64,000 nt of DNA from Gammaproteobacteria bacterium (GTDB lineage Bacteria; Pseudomonadota; Gammaproteobacteria; SZUA-152), in NCBI GenBank assembly GCA_021647705.1, contig JAKIUF010000019.1, positions 1 to 64,000 on the forward strand, read 5' to 3'. Positions 44,301 to 52,263 of the stretch are shown here, in pieces (position 1 is the first letter of the stretch; each line of letters begins with the position of its first letter). A program made the translations under genes and the position numbers. The notes under the pieces are model-generated. The model was not told the origin of the DNA. It saw only the letters and a program-made list of their open reading frames with translations, and did not search any database.

Positions 44301-44729
44301 CATCGTGCCTATTTGTATCTGACGCCAACGAAAAATATCGCAATCAGCGGTGAATATCAGTACGAAAATTTTTCTGCTCTTGACGATGACCCTTTAAGGC
44401 GGAGTAAAACTCACATATTGCCACTATCGTTACGTTATTTTTCGACCCAAGGTTTTTTTGGCAAGCTAGCGACTAACTACGTGAAGCAGACTATTGACAG
44501 GGCAGGTTCACCTACAGGGACTATTGACGACAGTGATACTTTTTTACTGGTTGATGCAACACTTGGTTATCGCTTGCCAAAGAGAATGGGCAGTATCAGT
44601 CTCTCTGTACACAATCTGTTTGATAAAAACTTTAATTACTATGATATTAATCCATGGGTTGTCGAACTCGTGCGCCCACGTTTTACGCCCGACCGCAGTT
44701 TCTTTGCCCAAGTGACGTTACAGCTGTAG
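41304..44729 (+). CDS. FecR domain - TPR - outer-membrane beta-barrel protein
   Basis: From the ATG at 41304 the product has 1141 residues. It comprises a signal peptide (ending PVVMA), a FecR-type beta domain (about 35-190: ITSAQGVVEKRQKSGATW, VDGTEFVVAVNAEYSNVTVLEGRV), about ten TPR units (about 230-560), and a C-terminal barrel region (about 620-1141). The barrel has alternating strands and ends in an aromatic-rich strand (FTPDRSFFAQVTLQL) as outer-membrane porins do. The barrel has TonB-receptor-like features but no plug domain. It may sense or export a ligand and signal to the neighbouring cyclase. Confidence 0.75.
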   Translation: MNRVCLLNRSCSLRYSLFLLLACLLFSPVVMAKECAEVMATITSAQGVVEKRQKSGATWKKVAAQDIFCVDDMVRTQLNSRAALYLNNNSILRLNELSTITFTRSSSQGTTQLDLKKGIAHFISRIKQRFEVLTPYVNAAVDGTEFVVAVNAEYSNVTVLEGRVRVSNEQGEIRLTQGEAAQTQAGEAPVLQTRVQPWDAVSWALYYPAVSDFSALVIAAEELPEPWRARLLQSFERYKQGQISEALTEIESLPGDLPNGNIYIYRAALYLAAGQAGHASIDLDLALKQDAAQNTRNGEALALKSIIAVTQNHIDLGLKLARDATDVSPKIAATWLARSYAQQAIFDLEQARLSVKQAVKLAPENALAWARLAELHLMFGELDRALQAARRATEIAPRLARTQSVLGFAYLTRIKITAAEQAFNQAIELDQAAPLPRLGLGLAMIRRGELAFGRRQIEIAASLAPANPLIRSYLGKAYYEEKRGPLDATQFALAKELDPRDPTPYFYDAILKQTTNRPVDALENLQQSITLNDRRAVYRSRLLLDQDLAARGASLSRIYRDLGMDQLALAEGWKSIAVDPSNYSAHRFLADAYRVLPRHEIARVSELLQAQLLQPINIIPVKPRFSAAYLDPATGLAGAALNEYTSLFERNQVKLFASEGFGNNNAFDAELTVSGIYKQLSFSLGRLYSKTDGFRENNDEINDLYNIFAQFAVTPKLNIQIEHRSRDSQYGDLALRFDPDVFNPFVRTDIKQRDVRVGGHFVISPKSSVVANVMGVEREENRKDVTNLVLGESESATDQQEGYQAELQYLFQSRRYNITLGASHYDVDVKRSVEFDDALCSSPVSIPGLICATNEEVTRKHGNAYTYVNITYPDKLIWTVGASYDDYEIIGRDSQNRLNPKLGVQWQLNDKMRLRAAGFKTLKRALVANQTIEPTQIAGFNQFFDDINATTATRYGFGVDVSLTRSTNAGLEFTRRKLDVPVLGDDFTITEYRERNEDIHRAYLYLTPTKNIAISGEYQYENFSALDDDPLRRSKTHILPLSLRYFSTQGFFGKLATNYVKQTIDRAGSPTGTIDDSDTFLLVDATLGYRLPKRMGSISLSVHNLFDKNFNYYDINPWVVELVRPRFTPDRSFFAQVTLQL

Positions 44730-45053
44730 TTTAATGTATGGGTTGCATTGTGCCATTGTATAATATACCCATAGCGTTTGGGCTTTAGGTCTGAATGTGC
44801 TTCTTATCGATTTCATGGCAAGATATTTTAACGCCGTTATGGAATCAATAGGACGTGCAGTCAGATCTCAGTTGCTATGGGCATATGCACATTAATTGAG
44901 TGAATTACTACAATGATAGAATATTATTTTCTGTCTATATTATAAGAAGGAGGCTTGAGGGGGGGGGGTGATGGCAGGGCAAAATGTGTGATCATCATGT
45001 TTATACACTGTCAAATACTAACTTGTAGGAAAATTTATAATTAAAAGGGGAAA
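44730..45053. other. Intergenic region with a G10 tract
   Basis: This 324-bp stretch is AT-rich with a homopolymer of ten G at 44959-44968. No terminator or gene is convincing. Confidence 0.45.
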
Positions 45054-45236
45054 TTGGCAATGGCAATGATAAATTATAACGACAGTTGGGAGCCATATCG
45101 TGATGGTAGCAGCAATGGTGAGTCTTATTACAAGAGATATGCTGTCTACTGGGTTAGACGACCATCGACTGTAGGTGGTGATCTGAGAGATCGATTACTC
45201 TTTGTGAGTTTCTCGCGCCCACTTGGTCTGGCCTAG
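45054..45236 (+). CDS. Hypothetical 60-residue protein
   Basis: An AAAAGGGGAAA site is 8 nt before the ATG at 45061 (45054 is a TTG-like alternative in frame). The product (MINYNDSWEPYRDGSSNGES...) is hydrophilic, rich in Tyr, Ser and Arg, without membrane segments. A strong hairpin follows at 45261. No family is recognised. Confidence 0.4.
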   Translation: MAMAMINYNDSWEPYRDGSSNGESYYKRYAVYWVRRPSTVGGDLRDRLLFVSFSRPLGLA

Positions 45237-45260
45237 GTGTGTAGCAGATAATATTCAATT

Positions 45261-45314
45261 ATGCAGGGCGCATCCCATGCAACAACCATTATTGCTGCAT
45301 GGAATGCGCCCTGT
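45261..45314 (+). terminator. Long hairpin
   Basis: ATGCAGGGCGCAT-CCCATGCA pairs with TGCATGG-ATGCGCCCTGTAT around ACAACCATTATTGC. The stem is followed by TTTAT. It is a likely terminator for 45054 and sits 43 bp before the IS256-type element. Confidence 0.6.
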
Positions 45315-45356
45315 ATTTATATCCGGGATGCTACTTGAGCGGATTAAACGATTGTG

Positions 45357-46582
45357 AGGCTGTAAATTAAATTGTGTAACTGCACATTGTTCAATACCCT
45401 TGATAATAAAGGAAAAGAATCCTGCGCAAAAGCAACAAGCAGACTGCACTTGAGCAGCACATCAAAAACCTCAGCAGCAACATCAAAACGGCAGAGGAGG
45501 AGCTGGAAGACCTCACTCGGTTGTTACGCAAGACAACCCTGGAAGCCATGCTCGAAGGTGAGATGGCAGATCATCTGGGTTATCCTAGGCATGCCCCCGA
45601 AGGCCATCACAGCGGTAACAACCGCAGGGTGAGCATGGCGAAGTCGCCATTGATATCCCCCGTGACCGCAATGGTGAGTTTGAGCCACAGGTCATTCCCA
45701 AAGGTCAAACCCGCTTGCCGCTGTTTAACGACAAGGTTCTAGCCTTGTACAGTCGCGGCATGAGCACTCGCGATATCGTCGCCACCCTGCACGAACTGTA
45801 TGACGTAGAGGTATCTCCCACACTGATTTCCCGCGTCACCGACCACGTCCTGGAACAGGTGCAAGAATGGCAATCGCGGCCATTGGATGAAATTTATCCC
45901 ATCGTTTATCTCGATTGCATTGTGGTGAAAATCCGCCAGGATAAGCGCGTTATCAACAAAGCCATTTACCTTGCCCTGGGCATCAACCTGGACGACCACA
46001 ACGTGGCCTCAAAGATATTTTCATCGCCGCTGTTGACGGTTTGAGCGGCTTTCCCGAAGCCATCAACACTGCCTACCCGAAAACCAAGATTCAACTATGC
46101 ATTGTGCATATGGTGCGTAACTCGCTAAGGTTTGTCTCCTGGAAAGAGCGCAAGGCCGTCGCGGCCGATCTGAAAAAGATTTACCAATCCCTCACCGTCG
46201 AAGAAGCTGAACGGGAGCTGGATGCCTTTGCGCAACGCGAGGATGAAAAGTTTCCGACCATCAGTCAATCCTGGCGAAAACACTGGCCCAATCTAATCAC
46301 CATATTTTGAATACCCGGATGATATTCGCAAAGTGATTTATACGACCAATGCTATTGAATCACTCAACAGCGTGATCCGAAAAGTGATCAAAAACCGGAA
46401 AGTTTTTCCCGCGGATCAATTGGCTACGAAGGTCATCTACTGGCGATTCAGGAGGCCTCTAAAAAATGGACCATGCCCATTCACCATTGGAAGAATGCCC
46501 TGAATCGATTTATGATTGAGTTTCCGGACAGAATGCCGGAACAGTTTTAAAACGGGCAGTTACACAAAATTATTTACAGGCT
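45357..46582 (+). mobile_element. IS256-family insertion sequence, degraded
   Basis: The ends form an imperfect inverted repeat of about 27 bp: GAGGCTGTAAATTAAATTGT at the left (continuing GTAACTGC) and its counterpart (GAGCCTGTAAATAATTTTGT on the minus strand) at the right. The transposase between them is broken by several frameshifts. I could not find a matching 8-9 bp target duplication next to the ends. Confidence 0.8.
45422..46550 (+). pseudogene. IS256-family transposase with four frameshifts
   Basis: Conceptual translation across frames gives a near full-length Mutator-type transposase. LRKTTLEAMLEGEMADHLGY is near the N-terminus, followed by LFNDKVLALYSRGMSTRDI, IYPIVYLDCIVVKIR (first Asp), AAVDGLSGFPEAI (second Asp), CIVHMVRNSL, then IYTTNAIESLNSVIRK, and ends PDRMPEQF. 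Frame changes occur near 45627, 46012, 46305 and 46440. The first codon is CTG where ATG would be expected. Inactive. Confidence 0.85.
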
Positions 46583-46670
46583 CAAAATGCCGAGCCAGTT
46601 ACTTTTTTCAATAAACGCAAGTCTGTTTTTTCCCCTTTTATCTTTTCCTTTTACCCTTTACCCTGCCGAC

Positions 46671-46985
46671 ATGTCCTATTACCAACGCCATATCTTTTTT
46701 TGCACCAATCAACGTGATGACGGCAGTGTCTGCTGTCAGCAGCACGGTGCGCAGGCATTGCGCGATTATGCCAAACAGCGTACTAAGGAGCTGGGCATCG
46801 CAGGTAAAGAAGGTTGTGTGCGAGTGAATTCAGCGGGCTGTCTTAATCGCTGCGAACTGGGACCGGTGGCCGTGGTGTATCCCGATGGTGTCTGGTACAC
46901 CTTTGTGGACAAAGAAGATATCGACGATATTGTCGAAAAACATCTGTTGCACGGACAAGTGGTTGAACGGTTACGCATAAAATGA
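46671..46985 (+). CDS. Thioredoxin-like 2Fe-2S ferredoxin
   Basis: The 104-residue product from the ATG at 46671 (MSYYQRHIFFCTNQR) matches the (2Fe-2S) ferredoxin domain family: FFCTNQRDDGSVCC, then GCVRVNSAGCLNRCELGPVAVVYPDG with the C-x3-C pair, and a helical tail. It is likely a cytoplasmic electron carrier of unknown partner. It overlaps the next gene (ATGA). Confidence 0.88.
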   Translation: MSYYQRHIFFCTNQRDDGSVCCQQHGAQALRDYAKQRTKELGIAGKEGCVRVNSAGCLNRCELGPVAVVYPDGVWYTFVDKEDIDDIVEKHLLHGQVVERLRIK

Positions 46986-47686
46986 CACAGGTTTCTGGGG
47001 CGAGCTGTTTAGTGCTGCCTCGTCATGATGATCCGGCGGTTGATCTGCGTAGTGGTGAACGTTTTTTGATCCCTGGTTCCCTCCCAGGCTGGGTGCTTGA
47101 GGCACAGTTGGATGTTGCAAAGACGCTGCGATCTTCCTGCACTCCTGTTGCCGTGGTTTGTCATCCCCACCCACTGCATGGCGGCGCGCTCACCAACAAA
47201 GTGGCGCATATGATTGCCAAGGCTTTTGTTGAGTTAGGGGTAGAGACGCTGCGTTTCAATTTTCGAGGTGTGGGGGGATCATCCGGCGTGTTTGATCACG
47301 GCATTGGTGAAATCGGTGACCTGCAGGCTGCGGTGGACTGGTTGCGTGCCCGCCATCCAGCGGCTCCGTTATGGTTGACTGGCTTCTCTTTTGGTGCCTT
47401 TGTTGCGCTGAGAGCCCAAGCGCGGGCGAAAGCAGCGAGGTTGTTGCTGGTGGCACCGCCAGTGGCAATGTTTGATTTTCCCGCTGAAAGCGGTGTAACG
47501 ATTTCCTGGCTGGTAATACAAGGCAGCGCCGATGAAATTGTCGATCCGGCACAGGTTTCAGCGTGGGTGCAGAAACAGGTTAATGCACCGGAGTACTATA
47601 GCCTGGAAAATGCAGGACATTTTTTTCATGGCTGTCTGGCCGATCTTCGTCAGCAAATTTGTGTTGCCTGGGCAGGCAATAAATAG
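46982..47686 (+). CDS. Alpha/beta hydrolase
   Basis: The 234-residue product has the fold's usual parts: VVCHPHPLHGGALTNKVAHM (oxyanion region), LRFNFRGVGGSSG, the nucleophile elbow GFSFG (Ser in TGFSFGAF), Asp in GSADEIVD, and His in NAGHFFHG. It belongs to the KANL3/Tex30-like serine hydrolases of unknown substrate. It is translationally coupled to the ferredoxin. Confidence 0.85.
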   Translation: MTQVSGASCLVLPRHDDPAVDLRSGERFLIPGSLPGWVLEAQLDVAKTLRSSCTPVAVVCHPHPLHGGALTNKVAHMIAKAFVELGVETLRFNFRGVGGSSGVFDHGIGEIGDLQAAVDWLRARHPAAPLWLTGFSFGAFVALRAQARAKAARLLLVAPPVAMFDFPAESGVTISWLVIQGSADEIVDPAQVSAWVQKQVNAPEYYSLENAGHFFHGCLADLRQQICVAWAGNK

Positions 47687-48139
47687 CCCGTATTGCCCAA
47701 AAATTACTGTTGCTTGACTCAAAATAATTTATAACCTAGCATGATTTCGTTCTTCGTTGATAACGGGGAATCCTGGAACCCGTACACCTTATCTCGTGCT
47801 TTGCTGGCATTGAGTTTGGTGTGAGCTAGGCCAGCAATATTATAGGCTTGGTGTATTTCGGGTGATGTGTGAAAAGTGCGGCAGGGTTGGACCAACTTTT
47901 GGCTTCTTTGTCCGTCACGCAGTTCCCACATCGATATCTTCCTTCTGGTGGTTTTTACGCGACCTTTATGTTCCCAATGTGGGATTTCAGGGTCGCGTTT
48001 TTTTGTGGTCAATGGAAAATGCAGGCCAATCTGGGCAAATTATTGTACTGTTTCGGCAGCGGTCGGCTTGACAGTCAAGCGTCTACGTCTTACCATTCCG
48101 CGCCTTTTCGAGACAGATCTTTTTGGAGTAGTGGCTGAG
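47687..48139 (+). promoter_or_regulatory. Leader of the rplM-rpsI operon with attenuator-like hairpin
   Basis: ACGCGACC and GGTCGCGTTTTTTT (47957-48005) form a long-range stem ending in a T-run 135 bp before rplM, with an inner TCCCA/TGGGA hairpin (47972-47984). CCCACAT at 47925-47931 can instead pair with ATGTGGG at 47977-47983, which would disrupt the inner hairpin. This suggests an attenuation switch or simply a terminator of an upstream transcript. Confidence 0.5.
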
Positions 48140-48568
48140 ATGAAAACGTTTAGTGCGAAACCCGCTGAGGTCAAGCGTGACTGGTTCGTGATTGATGCGA
48201 CTGACAAGACCTTGGGCCGTATGGCGACGGAGATTGCTCGTCGTCTACGCGGTAAGCACAAGCCCGAATATACCCCGCATGTCGATACGGGTGACTACAT
48301 CGTGGTAATTAATGCTGAAAAAGTTGTTGTTACTGGCAACAAGGCGGCAGCCAAGCAATATCATCGCTATACCGGTTATGTTGGCGGCCTGAAAACCACC
48401 ACTTTTGAAAAGTTGGTGAAAGAGAAGCCTGAATACATTATCCAAACCGCTGTAAAAGGCATGCTGCCCAAAAACCCGCTGGGTCGGGCAATGTTCCGCA
48501 AATTAAAAGTGTATGCGGGTGCCGAACATCAGCACACCGCCCAGCAGCCTAAGCCGCTGGACGTTTAA
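48140..48568 (+). CDS. rplM: Ribosomal protein uL13
   Basis: The 142-residue product matches L13: [56 protein letters not shown], and [20 protein letters not shown]. It is an early-assembling 50S protein. It is followed by rpsI, the universal pairing. Confidence 0.99.
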   Translation: MKTFSAKPAEVKRDWFVIDATDKTLGRMATEIARRLRGKHKPEYTPHVDTGDYIVVINAEKVVVTGNKAAAKQYHRYTGYVGGLKTTTFEKLVKEKPEYIIQTAVKGMLPKNPLGRAMFRKLKVYAGAEHQHTAQQPKPLDV

Positions 48569-48609
48569 CCCTTTTTACCCAGCCTTTTCAACGAGACGAC
48601 AAAATCATC

Positions 48610-49002
48610 ATGGCAGACAAACAGTACTACAGCACAGGCCGTCGCAAGAGTTCCACCGCGCGGGTATTCATGAAAACCGGTTCCGGCAACATTACCGTTA
48701 ACTCGCATGCGCTAGACGAATATTTTGGTCGCGAGACCTCCCGCATGGTGGTACGTCAGCCGTTGGGTATCGTCGATATGCTGGAAAATTTTGATTTTAA
48801 CATCACTGTTAAAGGTGGCGGTAACAGCGGTCAGGCGGGCGCTATTCGCCACGGCATCACCCGTGCGCTGATGGAATACGACGAAACTTTACGTCCTTCG
48901 TTGCGCAGCGCAGGACTGGTTACCCGTGATGCCCGTGAAGTTGAGCGTAAAAAAGTGGGTCTACACAAAGCGCGCAAACGTCCGCAGTTCTCTAAACGCT
49001 AG
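48610..49002 (+). CDS. rpsI: Ribosomal protein uS9
   Basis: The 130-residue product matches S9: [21 protein letters not shown], the [19 protein letters not shown] motif and the basic C-terminus [11 protein letters not shown] that reaches the P-site tRNA. It lies 41 bp after rplM. Confidence 0.99.
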   Translation: MADKQYYSTGRRKSSTARVFMKTGSGNITVNSHALDEYFGRETSRMVVRQPLGIVDMLENFDFNITVKGGGNSGQAGAIRHGITRALMEYDETLRPSLRSAGLVTRDAREVERKKVGLHKARKRPQFSKR

Positions 49003-49184
49003 GCGCAGTACCGAGTTAGAAGTGTATGGGTGTGTGGGAAAATTAAGCGGTTTGGCGACAAGTCTGATGTCGCCCCGGTTTTCTTCTGTCAATTGCTCGG
49101 AATACGGTTTTAGGAACTAGGTAACGCACTTGGCGCAACCGCCAAGCCCTGGTTCGTCGATACTGGAAGCTCGCCCTGTCCCAT

Positions 49185-49258
49185 TGGGAGATCGTCTAAC
49201 GGCAGGACAGAGGACTCTGACTCCTCTAATCTAGGTTCGAATCCTAGTCTCCCAGCCA
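49185..49258 (+). tRNA. tRNA-Gln (CTG anticodon)
   Basis: The 74-nt sequence begins TGGGAGA and ends TCTCCCAGCCA with CCA encoded. The anticodon loop CTCTGAC gives anticodon CTG at 49217-49219; the T-loop is GGTTCGAATCC. The unpaired-looking first U and acceptor stem fit tRNA-Gln. Confidence 0.95.
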
Positions 49259-49270
49259 CGTTAATAAAGG

Positions 49271-49299
49271 AAAGGCCCCTCGTTGAGCGGGCCTTTTTT
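49271..49299 (+). terminator. Terminator after tRNA-Gln
   Basis: AAAGGCCCCTCG and GAGCGGGCCTTTTTT form a stem followed by a T-run, 12 bp after the tRNA. Confidence 0.88.
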
Positions 49300-49532
49300 G
49301 TTTGTTTACTTAAATGGCAAGCTGAGCGCTTCTTGCTTCTCCAGCGTGTACTACACAAAAACATGCGGCATTACTATTTTGTTGTTGCTTAACAACAAAA
49401 TAGTGCCTAATTCACAGTTTGTGATAGAAAAATGTTGCGCTTTTGCCTAAAGGTGCTATAAATACTGGCGTCGGTAAAGACAGTTTTGAATAAAATTAAA
49501 TCATAAATAACTATTATGGAGAGCATCCTCTC

Positions 49533-50534
49533 ATGAATAAAAAATTATTAGCGGTTGCAGTAAGTGCGGCCCTGGTTGTTCCTGCAGCCGCGATGGCAGC
49601 AGATGCGTTTGTGTACGGCCATGCGCAGGTTGAAGTGGCAAGTTACTCCGATGAAACTCCTTCAGGTACACCGCTTGCGTCGCAAGGTAAAGATGGTGTT
49701 GCACTTGAAGATAATGCTCGTGGTCGTTTGGGTGTGAAAGCTTCGGAAGACTTGGGTAATGGTTTGAAAGCAATTGCTCAGTTTGAATGGAGAATGAAGA
49801 CGGATGAGGGCGGCGGATTTACCCCTCGTGTATCTCAGGTGGGTTTGACGGGTGGTTTTGGTACCTTCGTGATGGGCAATCTGAAATCGCCTTATAAATA
49901 CACTGGTGGTGTGAAATACGATCCTTTTGTCGCGACTGCATTGCAAGCTCGTAGCAATGGAGGTATGTCAGGTAAAAATCTCGACCCAACAGGTACGGGC
50001 GCTTTGGGGCATCATAGTTTTGTGAGCGACCTAGTTGCTTATGCTTCGCCGAAAGGTCCTTTTACCGCTTCCATTGGTTATGGTCCTTCTGAGGATGATG
50101 GTCTAGTGGTAGTGGATTTTAAATACAGCCAGGGTGCTATAGAGGCTTTTGTTGCTTACCTTGATGCGGGTGATCGTTTGGTTGTTATAGGGCCAAATGA
50201 TGAGTATTCAGCTGCTAAGGTCGGTGGCCAGTGGAAGTCCGGTTCACATAAGATTTCGGCTCAATACGAAATGATTGAACGTGATGTGGGTGGTGCTGCC
50301 ACTGATCCTACGGTTCTCTTTTTGGGTTACCAGATGAAAATGGGCAAAAACACCTTTGCGCTTCAGTATGGTGATACCGATTATGATGTTTCAGGAATGG
50401 ATAACACCACTTACATGGCCTTGGGTGTAATCCATAAAATGTCCAAAACCACTCGCGTGTTTGGGGGTTATCGTGACACCAGTGATGTGGAAAGCGTTGT
50501 GACTGTCGGTTTGCGTAAAGACTTCAAGTCTTAA
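49533..50534 (+). CDS. Outer-membrane porin (general diffusion, Porin_4 type)
   Basis: The 333-residue product has a signal peptide (ending AAAMA-ADAFVYG) and the start of a trimeric-type porin (VYGHAQVEVASYSD). LGVKASEDLGNGLKAIAQFEW, the RVSQVGLTGGFGTFVMGN constriction segment and a final strand ending in KDFKS also fit. The last residue is Ser rather than the usual Phe, which is unusual for barrel insertion. A terminator follows at 50573. Confidence 0.88.
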   Translation: MNKKLLAVAVSAALVVPAAAMAADAFVYGHAQVEVASYSDETPSGTPLASQGKDGVALEDNARGRLGVKASEDLGNGLKAIAQFEWRMKTDEGGGFTPRVSQVGLTGGFGTFVMGNLKSPYKYTGGVKYDPFVATALQARSNGGMSGKNLDPTGTGALGHHSFVSDLVAYASPKGPFTASIGYGPSEDDGLVVVDFKYSQGAIEAFVAYLDAGDRLVVIGPNDEYSAAKVGGQWKSGSHKISAQYEMIERDVGGAATDPTVLFLGYQMKMGKNTFALQYGDTDYDVSGMDNTTYMALGVIHKMSKTTRVFGGYRDTSDVESVVTVGLRKDFKS

Positions 50535-50572
50535 AAACGTCAAATAATAACAATATTTTAAGTCGTTTATTG

Positions 50573-50599
50573 AGCGGAGCCTTTGGGCTCCGTTTTTTT
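50573..50599 (+). terminator. Terminator after the porin gene
   Basis: CGGAGCC and GGCTCCG form a stem around TTTG followed by seven T. Confidence 0.88.
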
Positions 50600-50710
50600 A
50601 TGAGCACCAAAAGGCTAGGTTTTTCCCGTTTTGTTCCCATTGCTTGCGCTGGGAAAGGTTTTCGCCCACCATTCGTAGTTGTGTTAATTCGAATGGTGTC
50701 GTATTTACAA

Positions 50711-51808
50711 ATGAATTTACGAAAAGCAAGAGGTTGGTCATGCGTGGTGTTGCTGGTGTTGCTGGTATTGCTGGGAGGCTGTGCCGCAGTTCCGCAACAG
50801 TCAGATGATCAGCCAATCTACTGGCCCAATCCGCCAGCAGCACCGCGCTTTGTGCATGTGGCTACGTTGGTGTCGGGTGAAAGCATCCGCAGAGAAAATG
50901 CAGAGGGTCGGCTCCTCAAAGCACTGAGGGGAGTTAAAAACAAGGGCAGTGTTTTCGCCAAGCCGTTTGGTGTGGCGGCAAAAAATGGCTTGGTGGTGGT
51001 AACGGACACGGTGTTGCGGCAAGGATTCATTTTCAATTTGCAGCGTCAGAAACTATACCCCTTGGGGCGAGTGGGTAAAAAAGGTGTGTTGATTAAGCCG
51101 CTGGGGGTGACGATTGGTGCGAATAGCCAGATTTACATTGCGGATGCGAGCGCACGAAAAGTAATTGTCTACGATGCTTTTGGGATGCATCTTAGCGATA
51201 TTGGTGATTTCAGAGACTTGGATCGCCCCGTTGATGTGGCGGTGTCTCCGGACGGAAAACAGGTTTATGTTGTGGACGCAGGTGGTATTGATAGCAGGCG
51301 TCACCGAGTGGTGGTGTATTCCTCAGTGGGTGTGAAGCTGTTTGAATTTGGCTGGCGTGGTAATGGGACTGGGGAGTTTAATCTGCCGACGCAAGTGGAG
51401 GTTGCGTCAGATGGCACAGTTTACGTGTTGGATGCGGGTAATTTTCGAGTGCAGGTGTTTTCGGCCGATGGCCAGTTTCAGCGCGCCTGGGGTCGAGTAG
51501 GCCGAGGTTTTGGCGATTTTGCCCGGCCGCGAGGTTTGGCGGTGGGGGGGGATGGTAATGTTTATGTTTCGGATGCAGCCTTTCGTAATGTGCAGGTGTT
51601 TAATCCCAAGGGCGAATTGCTGCTAGCAATCGGTGGCAAACGGCTTCTGGACCGAGCGGGGGAGTTGGCGATGCCAGCGGATATAGCTGTGGATGAATTG
51701 CAGCATCTCTACATTGTGGACCAAGTTTTTAAGAAGGTCGAAGTGTTGCGTCAACTGAGTGAGCAGGAAATGGATGCTATTGTTGCCAGACGGCAAGATG
51801 CCCAGTAA
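50711..51808 (+). CDS. NHL-repeat beta-propeller lipoprotein
   Basis: From the ATG at 50711 the product has 365 residues with lipobox LLGGC and six NHL-type blades (about 80-350): KPFGVAAKNGLVVVTDT, KPLGVTIGANSQIYIADA, RPVDVAVSPDGKQVYVVDA, LPTQVEVASDGTVYVLDAG, RPRGLAVGGDGNVYVSDA and MPADIAVDELQHLYIVDQ. A longer form from 50693 is possible. It resembles the products at 60148 and 61223. Such propellers accompany extracellular multiheme cytochrome loci; a scaffolding or export role is inferred. Confidence 0.85.
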   Translation: MNLRKARGWSCVVLLVLLVLLGGCAAVPQQSDDQPIYWPNPPAAPRFVHVATLVSGESIRRENAEGRLLKALRGVKNKGSVFAKPFGVAAKNGLVVVTDTVLRQGFIFNLQRQKLYPLGRVGKKGVLIKPLGVTIGANSQIYIADASARKVIVYDAFGMHLSDIGDFRDLDRPVDVAVSPDGKQVYVVDAGGIDSRRHRVVVYSSVGVKLFEFGWRGNGTGEFNLPTQVEVASDGTVYVLDAGNFRVQVFSADGQFQRAWGRVGRGFGDFARPRGLAVGGDGNVYVSDAAFRNVQVFNPKGELLLAIGGKRLLDRAGELAMPADIAVDELQHLYIVDQVFKKVEVLRQLSEQEMDAIVARRQDAQ

Positions 51809-52263
51809 TGCCTGATTAAAAATATACGCCTATAAAATATTTTTTTAGTTTTCAAAAGTGAGTACGATCACGTCTGTTGTACATTAACAAGATTAAGTAA
51901 TATGCATTAGTCAATCTGGATTTATGTGAACGGAGTCACACTTTTGCGAAGAGTTTTCGTGCGCAGTATGGTGAAAAAAGAATGAATATCAGGGTTGCTT
52001 TTTGTATATCACATTGATTTTATAGTGTTTTTTCACGGCAGCGAGATTTTTGTGGTCGTGTGGTTTATTGGTTCAGGATATTGTCGGGATTGACAGCTTG
52101 TCGTTAGGCATGCTAAAAAGTATCCCTGTGAGGGAAAACTTTGTTTGCCCGCGAGTGCTGTAGCAGGCTCCGGGTTTACGTGGCAGTAAGCCCGTTTTGG
52201 GTTAGTTAAGCAGTAAGGAAATATATTTATTAATTCTCGTGCACGAGACCATATGGGGGTTTC
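51809..52263 (+). promoter_or_regulatory. Long structured 5' region of the tetraheme cytochrome gene
   Basis: This 455-bp gap probably carries the promoter of the cytochrome locus. A TTGACA at 52089 has a weak TAAAAA about 18 bp downstream. The transcript would contain CCCT/AGGG (52124-52134) and a 9-bp hairpin CGGGTTTAC/GTAAGCCCG (52172-52195). I compared it with the cyclic-dinucleotide GEMM consensus and see no match. Whether the structure is regulatory is unknown. Confidence 0.4.

Noticed and set aside
45357-46582. Target-site duplication of the IS256-type element
   Set aside because: The 8-9 bp on the two sides do not match, so no duplication is claimed.
51809-52263. GEMM cyclic-dinucleotide riboswitch
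   Set aside because: The conserved GEMM core segments could not be found; only generic hairpins are visible.
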